Positions 59,171-64,000 of a DNA stretch of 64,000 nt are shown here, piece by piece; the stretch's first letter is position 1, and each line of letters opens with the position of its first letter. The translations under genes and the position numbers were made by a program. Location of the stretch: contig CALKJW010000028.1 in the NCBI GenBank assembly GCA_937995595.1, positions 62,001-126,000 on the forward strand, given 5' to 3'. This DNA comes from an uncultured Phycisphaerales bacterium. Lineage in GTDB: Bacteria; Planctomycetota; Phycisphaerae; Phycisphaerales; UBA1924. The notes under the pieces were generated by a model. That model was not told where the DNA came from. It did no database searches and saw only the letters and a program-made list of their open reading frames with translations.

Positions 59171-59742
59171 GCGGGCTGCTCCCACGTGCCTCCGATCCGC
59201 TCCCACGCCTGCCGGTACCTCGCCGCCATCCGTTCCAGCGACACCGGGATCACGCGCACCTGCGCCACCACGCTCATGAAGTTCACGTCCCCGCCCCAGC
59301 GCGGCACGAGATGCACGTGCAGGTGCCCCGGCACGCCCGCCCCCGCCGCGCGACCCTGGTTGACGCCGATGTTGATCCCCTGCGGCGCGAGCGTCTCCTG
59401 CATCAGCGCCGCCGCGGCATCGACCAGCCGCCACAGCGCGGCCCGCTGGTCGGCGTCGTAATCCAGCAGCACCGGCCGCGCCTCCCCCAGCGCGACCAGC
59501 AGGTGCCCGCCCGCGTACGGGAACCGGTTCAGCAGGATCATCCCGCGGGCCGTGCGCACCACCACGTGGTTGTCAACATCGCGCTGCGGCGCGAGCCAGT
59601 ACGCGCGGAGAAAGTTGCCGCCATCCGCGGCCGTCGCCCCCCCGGCCCTGCCGCGCTCCGCCGCGTCGATGGTCTCTAGGTACTCCTGCCTCCAGGGGGC
59701 CTGGATCGCGGCGGGCCGGTCTGTGCGCTCGGTCGCGTGCAT
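59167..59742 (-). CDS. HIT-family nucleotide hydrolase/transferase
   Basis: This 191-residue protein has the HIT triad GHLHVHLVPRW near residues 136-146. It also has the upstream ILLNRFPYAGGHLLVAL and GINIGVNQGRAAGAG segments typical of Fhit/Ap4A-phosphorylase-like HIT proteins. The likely substrates are dinucleoside polyphosphates. The last codon lies in the inverted repeat at 59028-59170. It is monocistronic on the minus strand. Confidence 0.87.
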   Translation of the reverse strand: MHATERTDRPAAIQAPWRQEYLETIDAAERGRAGGATAADGGNFLRAYWLAPQRDVDNHVVVRTARGMILLNRFPYAGGHLLVALGEARPVLLDYDADQRAALWRLVDAAAALMQETLAPQGINIGVNQGRAAGAGVPGHLHVHLVPRWGGDVNFMSVVAQVRVIPVSLERMAARYRQAWERIGGTWEQPA

Positions 59743-59810
59743 GGTGAGAGGATATGAGGTTTGGTCGACGGGTTGGAAGCCAGCAAGGTGACCGAAGTCG
59801 TATCACCGCC

Positions 59811-60113
59811 TCACCCCGCAGGCTCGACCGTCAGCGACAGACCCAGCGCTTTGGTGATCGCCACAATGGTGGAAAAGCGAGGGTTCCCGTTCGGAGACAG
59901 AGCCCGGTACAGGCTTTCGCGCTCGATGTTCGCCTTCCTCGCGACCTTGGCCACGCCATGCGCCTGCGCGAGTTGACGCAGCGCAATCAGCAGCACCTTG
60001 GGCTCGTCGCTGTCTTCCATCGCGGCCTTGAGGTACTCGGCCGCGAACTCGGGATCATCGCGAAGTTCCCGGATGATCGCTTCGTCGTGCGAAATGCTCG
60101 CCTTGCGCTTCAT
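59811..60113 (-). CDS. HigA-like addiction-module antitoxin (XRE HTH)
   Basis: This 100-residue protein starts [13 protein letters not shown] at 60113; its ATG overlaps the toxin stop (ATGA). The N-terminal half, with [15 protein letters not shown] and [10 protein letters not shown], and the [19 protein letters not shown] match the putative addiction-module antidote proteins that accompany COG3657-type killers. It ends [11 protein letters not shown]. The base composition is visibly less GC-rich than its neighbours, suggesting transfer. Its toxin partner is frameshifted, so the antitoxin may now be a free regulator or a relic. Confidence 0.8.
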   Translation of the reverse strand: MKRKASISHDEAIIRELRDDPEFAAEYLKAAMEDSDEPKVLLIALRQLAQAHGVAKVARKANIERESLYRALSPNGNPRFSTIVAITKALGLSLTVEPAG

Positions 60114-60435
60114 GATTCCGTCGTCCTTTGTCGGAAGTCTTTCCAAAGTGCCTTGGCTCGGTCGATGTCCGCTGACTGCTTCCGCTTGTCTCCCCCGCAC
60201 AGGAGCAAGACCACCTCGCTGCCCACAAGCGCGGAACACACGCGATACCCCGGTCCGAAGTCGACCGCAACTCCCACACGCCCTCGCCCACCGGTTTGCA
60301 GTCGCCGAAGTTGCCGGCCTCAAGGCGGGCCATGCGCGCGGCGACCCGTGCCTTGGCGCGAGTGTCCCGGAGTGCCGCCAGCCACTCGCCGCCGACGTCC
60401 CTGCCCGAACGAGTGAGGTAACGCCGAATCTCCAT
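60110..60435 (-). pseudogene. Frameshifted RelE/HigB-like toxin (COG3657 type)
   Basis: From ATG 60435 ([18 protein letters not shown]) the frame is good up to GVWELR near 60265. The following bases then need one more nucleotide to continue correctly. In the shifted frame the rest reads [15 protein letters not shown], then [21 protein letters not shown], ending TTES and stop at 60110, which is what the family expects after WELR. A single-base deletion (or a sequencing error) near 60262-60266 thus breaks the toxin. Without it, the product would be about 108 residues. The stop overlaps the antitoxin ATG, the usual toxin-first order of this type. Confidence 0.75.
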
Positions 60436-60590
60436 CCTACCGAAGACTGTAACGTATACGTCACAGGTAGTCAATCGCGCTGGCCGTGCTCACCCACCCC
60501 AACTCCCGGCTTGAAGGTCGTCCGCACCCGCCCGCCCGCCGCGGCGTAGCAGTCATGGGTCCCTCCCTTCTGGCCGATAACACCAACACC

Positions 60591-62165
60591 ATGCCCGGCA
60601 CGCCGCACACCGATCTCTCGCCCGAACTGCTCGAGCACATGCAGGCCATCAAGGCCAAGGCCATCGAGTACGGGCTGTCGTTCTACGAGGTCGTCTTCGA
60701 GGTCCTGCCGTTTGACGTGATGAACCAGATCGCCGCCTACCAGGGCTTCCCGGTCCGCTACCCGCATTGGAAGTGGGGCATGGAGTACGAGTCGCTCTCC
60801 AAGCGCGACGCCTACGGCATGGGCCGAATCTACGAGATGGTCATCAACAACGACCCCGTCTACGCCTACCTGCAGGAGAGCAACGCCGTCACCGACCAGA
60901 AACTGGTCATGGCCCACGTCTACGGCCACGCCGACTTCTTCAAGAACAACTTCTGGTTCAGCCGCACCGACCGCAAGATGATCGACCAGATGGCCAACCA
61001 CGCCACCCGCGTGCGCCGCCACGTCGACCGGCACGGTCAGGAAACCGTCGAGCGCTTCATCGACGCGTGCCTCTCGCTCGAGCACCTCATCGACCCGCAC
61101 TCGATGTTCATGACCCGCCCCGGCGAGCCCGCGCGACCCGCGCGCGACGCCGACGACCGCCGCGCCGCCCACCGCGACGACGACGACGACGGCGGGGAGC
61201 GCCTGCCCGCCAAGGACTACATGGACCCGTTCATCAACCCGCGCGAACTGCTCGACAGGCAGCGCAGGGAGCGCGAGGAGCAGGCCAGGGCCGAGCGCGG
61301 CCGATTCCCGCGACAGCCCACGCGCGACGTGCTGCTCTTCCTCCTCCGCCACGCCCCGCTGGAAGACTGGCAGCAGGACATCCTCTCCATCATCCGCGAC
61401 GAGGCGTACTACTTCGCGCCCCAGGCGATGACCAAGGTCATGAACGAGGGCTGGGCCGTCTACTGGCACTCCAAACTCATGACCCAGCACTTCGTCGAGG
61501 CCTCCGAGATCGTGCAGTACGCCGACCAGCACTCCGGCGTGCTCGCCATGGCCCCCGGCGGCTTCAACCCCTACAAGATCGGGTACGAACTCTTCCGCGA
61601 CATCGAGCGCCGCTGGAACACCGGCCAGCACGGCCCCCAGTGGGAGCGCATGGAGGGGCTGGGCGCCAAGGAGGAGTACGACGACAGGTCGATGAAGGGC
61701 CGCCAGAAGATCTTCGAGGTCCGCCGCATCTACAACGACGTGCAGTTCATCGACGAGTTCCTCACGCCCGAGTTCGTCGAGCGCCACAGGATGTACCAGT
61801 ACCGCCGCGACCCGCAGACCGGCGAGAACAAGATCGTCTCGCGCGACTTCGACCGCATCAAGCAGACGCTCCTCTACCGCCTCACCAACATGGGCCAGCC
61901 GTTCATCTACGTCGTCGACGCCAACTACCGCAACCGCGGCGAGTTGTACCTCGCCCACCAGTTCAACGGCCTGGAGGTCGACGTCGCCAGAGCCCGCGAG
62001 GTCCTCGGCAGCCTCCGCCTGCTCTGGGGCCGCCCGGTGCACCTGCAGATCCGCCTCGACGACGACCAGTGGCTGCTCTCCTGCGAAGAACCGCCGCCGA
62101 GCGAGAACGTGAAGAAGGAGAAGATCAGGGCAGACACGCCCAGACCGGCGCACGTGCTGGCGTGA
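60591..62165 (+). CDS. SpoVR/YcgB family protein
   Basis: About 524 residues from ATG 60591 (60555 is also possible). The family pattern is clear: KAIEYGLSFYEVVFEVLPF, then AAYQGFPVRYPHWKWGMEY, then LVMAHVYGHADFFKNN, then RDEAYYFAPQAMTKVMNEGWA, then KIGYELFRDIERRW. The product is cytoplasmic; in Bacillus it affects spore cortex, and in other bacteria it pairs with PrkA/YeaG and YeaH (DUF444). Those partners are not in the window, so it is an orphan here. An acidic loop (DDRRAAHRDDDDDGGER, about residue 185) is an extra. Confidence 0.92.
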   Translation: MPGTPHTDLSPELLEHMQAIKAKAIEYGLSFYEVVFEVLPFDVMNQIAAYQGFPVRYPHWKWGMEYESLSKRDAYGMGRIYEMVINNDPVYAYLQESNAVTDQKLVMAHVYGHADFFKNNFWFSRTDRKMIDQMANHATRVRRHVDRHGQETVERFIDACLSLEHLIDPHSMFMTRPGEPARPARDADDRRAAHRDDDDDGGERLPAKDYMDPFINPRELLDRQRREREEQARAERGRFPRQPTRDVLLFLLRHAPLEDWQQDILSIIRDEAYYFAPQAMTKVMNEGWAVYWHSKLMTQHFVEASEIVQYADQHSGVLAMAPGGFNPYKIGYELFRDIERRWNTGQHGPQWERMEGLGAKEEYDDRSMKGRQKIFEVRRIYNDVQFIDEFLTPEFVERHRMYQYRRDPQTGENKIVSRDFDRIKQTLLYRLTNMGQPFIYVVDANYRNRGELYLAHQFNGLEVDVARAREVLGSLRLLWGRPVHLQIRLDDDQWLLSCEEPPPSENVKKEKIRADTPRPAHVLA

Positions 62166-62208
62166 GCCCGCGGTGGCGCGGCCGATGAGCCGGGTACAAT
62201 GCCGCGCC

Positions 62209-62619
62209 ATGCCCCCCGCCTACGTCTGGCTCATCGTCGCCATCTTCCTCGCCGTCGACGCCGTCGTCCTCTGGGCCGTGTGCATGTGGGTCAAGTCGAT
62301 CTTCGCCGAACTCGCGGCGAAGTTTCCGCCGCGCGAGCCCGCGCCAGACGCCGTCCGCCGCGAGTTCCAGAGTTTCAGCATCGACACCGTCAACATGGGC
62401 TGGTCGGTGCACGCCGCGGCCGACGACTTCGGCCTGCACCTCCGCCCCGCGCTGCTCATCCGCCTCTTCGGCGGGCGCGCGCTGAGCATCCCGTGGAGCG
62501 AAGTATCCCCCTACGGCCGCCGCGGCAGGTGGTTCAGCAAGGCGAAGATCGGCGGGCGCTGGAGCATGACCGGCCCGAGTTGGTGCCTGCGCCTGGCGGA
62601 GGGCGACGCCGCGGCGTAG
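62209..62619 (+). CDS. Small hypothetical membrane protein
   Basis: This 136-residue protein starts MPPAYVWLIVAIFL at 62209. One membrane helix covers residues 5-28. The soluble part contains FSIDTVNMGWSVHAAADDFGLHLRPALL and IPWSEVSPYGRRG, typical of small PH-like or lipid-facing domains, but not enough to name a family. It begins 43 bases after the SpoVR gene on the same strand. Base composition matches the host. Confidence 0.68.
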   Translation: MPPAYVWLIVAIFLAVDAVVLWAVCMWVKSIFAELAAKFPPREPAPDAVRREFQSFSIDTVNMGWSVHAAADDFGLHLRPALLIRLFGGRALSIPWSEVSPYGRRGRWFSKAKIGGRWSMTGPSWCLRLAEGDAAA

Positions 62620-62668
62620 GCGGCGGGCAAACTGTGCGGACGGACGCACAAGCCACTACACTTCCCGT

Positions 62669-62980
62669 GTGATCGATCTGATCCGCGCCAACCTCGGTTC
62701 CATCATCGAACTCTGCCGCCAACACCGTGTGCAGCGACTGTTTCTCGTCGGCTCTGCGACCGGGGGAGAGTTTGACGCTTCACGCAGTGACGTCGATTTC
62801 CTGGTCGAGTTCGAGCCGCATCCCCGCCGCGGCTTCGACGATGTGTACTTTCTCCTGAAGGAGGACCTTGAGCGGCTGTTGGGCCGGCCGGTAGATCTCA
62901 TCGAGCGCCACTGCGTGCACAATCCCTACGTACGCGCCTCCATGGAACGGTCAAAGGTGCCCCTGTATGCCGCAGCGTGA
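62669..62980 (+). CDS. mntA: Minimal nucleotidyltransferase antitoxin, MntA (second copy)
   Basis: This 103-residue protein starts with GTG 62669. The nucleotidyltransferase signature is LVGSATGGEFD (Gly28, Ser29), and the metal Asp pair is Asp41 and Asp43 in SRSDVDFLVEF. It overlaps the HepT-like gene by 14 bases. The sequence is distinct from the MntA at 20630-20929, so the two modules are not recent duplicates. The DNA here is less GC-rich than in flanking genes, as expected for an acquired module. Confidence 0.8.
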   Translation: MIDLIRANLGSIIELCRQHRVQRLFLVGSATGGEFDASRSDVDFLVEFEPHPRRGFDDVYFLLKEDLERLLGRPVDLIERHCVHNPYVRASMERSKVPLYAAA

Positions 62981-63338
62981 CCTTCCCGCGTACGTGCATG
63001 ATGTCGTGATGGCATGCAGACGTGTGGTCGAGTATGCAGACGGGCTCACAGCGGACGACTTCATCGCGGACAACCGTTCCCGAGATGCCATCGAACGACA
63101 ACTGCTGATCATTGGTGAAGCAGTTAACCACATCCGCCGACTGAGCCGAGAGACAGCGGAACTTCTGGGGCCCATCGACCGGATCATCGCGTTCCGGAAC
63201 ATTCTCGTACACGGGTATCATCTGATCGAGCCCCGAACGGTCTGGCAGATTGTCGAAGAACATGTGCCTGCACTGATGACTGAAGCCCAACGGCTTCTCG
63301 ATCAGATGCCCCCGCCGGACGAGGTGCCGCTTGACTAG
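62967..63338 (+). CDS. hepT: HEPN-domain toxin, HepT/DUF86 family (second copy)
   Basis: This 123-residue protein starts MPQRDLPAYVHDV at 62967. It has SRDAIERQLLIIGEAVN (about 38-54) and the RNase motif RX4HXY as R77-NILV-H82-G-Y84 in FRNILVHGYHLI. Its tyrosine would be AMPylated by MntA. The stop TAG (63336-63338) overlaps the purB frame, whose TTG start is at 63331. The toxin gene therefore sits directly against an essential gene. Confidence 0.82.
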   Translation: MPQRDLPAYVHDVVMACRRVVEYADGLTADDFIADNRSRDAIERQLLIIGEAVNHIRRLSRETAELLGPIDRIIAFRNILVHGYHLIEPRTVWQIVEEHVPALMTEAQRLLDQMPPPDEVPLD

Positions 63339-64000
63339 TCCCTACGACACATACACCTCTCCCCTCGCCACACGCAACGCCGGCGAGCAGATGCTGCGGC
63401 TGTGGTCGCCGCGGCACAAGTTCAACACGTGGCGAAGGATCTGGCTCGCCGTCGCGGAGACGCAGCACGAACTCGGCCTGCCGGTGAGCAAGGAACAGGT
63501 CGAGGAACTCCGCGCCGTCGTCAACCGCCCCGGCGGCATCACCGACGCCGAGATCAAGGCCGCGGAACGGTACGAGCGCGAACTGCGCCACGACGTGATG
63601 GCGCACGTGCACGCGCTGGGCGACTCGTGCCCCAAGGCCAGGGGGATCATCCATCTGGGGATGACCAGCCAGGACGTGGTGTGCAACGCCGACTTCGTCG
63701 TGCTCCACCAGTCCGTCGACCTGATCCGCGCCAAGGTCGCGAGGCTCATCCTGTCGCTCGGCGAGCAGGCCTCGCGTCACGCGCGCGTGCCCGCGCTGGG
63801 CTTGACCCACTACCAGCCCGCGCAGCCCGTCACCGTCGGCCGCCGCGCGGCGATGTGGGCCAGCGATCTCCGGCTCACGCTCGAGCGCCTCGACGGCCTG
63901 CACCCGTACCACGGCGCGCTCGCCGGTTCGCTGTTCGGCATCCTGCGGCCGCGCGGGTTCCGAGGCGCGACCGGTACGCAGGCCTCGTTCCTCGCGCTCA
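63331..64000 (+). CDS. purB: Adenylosuccinate lyase, N-terminal part
   Basis: The gene runs off the right edge; about 223 codons are present. The frame begins at a TTG at 63331, overlapping the HepT stop by eight bases; no ATG fits better. YTSPLATRNAGEQML, FNTWRRIWLAVAETQ, RHDVMAHVHALG, IIHLGMTSQDV and LTHYQPAQPVTVGRRA follow the eukaryote-type PurB pattern. GATGTQASFLAL comes after an unusual insert, HPYHGALAGSLFGILRPRG, just before the FRG motif. PurB acts twice in purine synthesis. The catalytic Ser lies beyond the window. Confidence 0.88.
   Translation, partial: MTSPYDTYTSPLATRNAGEQMLRLWSPRHKFNTWRRIWLAVAETQHELGLPVSKEQVEELRAVVNRPGGITDAEIKAAERYERELRHDVMAHVHALGDSCPKARGIIHLGMTSQDVVCNADFVVLHQSVDLIRAKVARLILSLGEQASRHARVPALGLTHYQPAQPVTVGRRAAMWASDLRLTLERLDGLHPYHGALAGSLFGILRPRGFRGATGTQASFLAL

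Overview
The window is 64 kb of very GC-rich chromosomal DNA, densely coding on both strands. The gene content points to a Planctomycetota genome, probably of the Phycisphaerae/Phycisphaerales type (inference). The reasons are a TPR protein carrying two RNA-polymerase-alpha-CTD-like domains, a CPxCGYD zinc-ribbon membrane protein, an orphan FlgM-like protein, secreted prenyltransferase-repeat and PilZ-like proteins, and intergenic spacers full of degenerate CTGAGTCCTG-type and GCAGAG/CGCGGAG-type repeats. No rRNA, tRNA, CRISPR array, integrase or insertion sequence was recognised.

Layout. 0-7.3 kb: the TPR/alpha-CTD protein, a membrane protein, a UDP-GlcNAc-type dehydrogenase, then a YqiJ-like/flotillin/lipoprotein run. 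7.4-13.1 kb: a minus-strand block of tailed-phage virion genes (portal, small proline-rich protein, SU10/DUF5309-type major capsid protein, head-tail connector-like protein, two tail/neck-like proteins). 13.8-19.4 kb: a surface-sugar cluster with a GDP-mannose-3,5-epimerase-like protein, a fused 2-oxoacid dehydrogenase E1 alpha-beta, a lipoyl/E3-binding-domain protein fused to a hexapeptide acyltransferase, and a polysaccharide deacetylase. 19.7-27.8 kb: SixA, an MntA/HepT toxin-antitoxin pair, FlgM, an M28 peptidase, TrmB, and queC-queE-queD for preQ0. 28.2-39.5 kb: DnaE, a GH2 and a GH127 glycosidase, and RarA. 39.6-44.1 kb: a minus-strand operon of HTH protein, ABC ATPase, GNAT and large terminase, divergent from an XRE/S24 self-cleaving repressor. 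44.1-64 kb: PdxA, a polyferredoxin-TPR fusion, an MBL hydrolase, a DegT aminotransferase, RsmE, a bisphosphate nucleotidase, a HIT protein, a broken addiction module, SpoVR, a second MntA/HepT pair and the start of purB.

Two candidate systems stand out. First, the virion block and the packaging/regulator block together make a split, host-like (same base composition, motifs intact) phage-derived set: repressor, HTH, terminase, portal and capsid. The two parts are separated by about 26 kb of ordinary chromosomal genes and no integrase is seen. A domesticated prophage or gene-transfer-agent-like element is the most interesting reading, but a dispersed prophage remnant is equally allowed. Its packaging operon carries a GNAT plus ABC-ATPase pair that could be a DNA-modification or packaging accessory. 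Second, the E1/lipoyl/hexapeptide-acyltransferase genes look like a 2-oxoacid dehydrogenase in which the usual E2 catalytic domain is replaced by a sugar-type acyltransferase. That would mean acyl-lipoyl-driven acylation of a surface sugar.

All functional assignments come from reading motifs and gene order. No database search was run.
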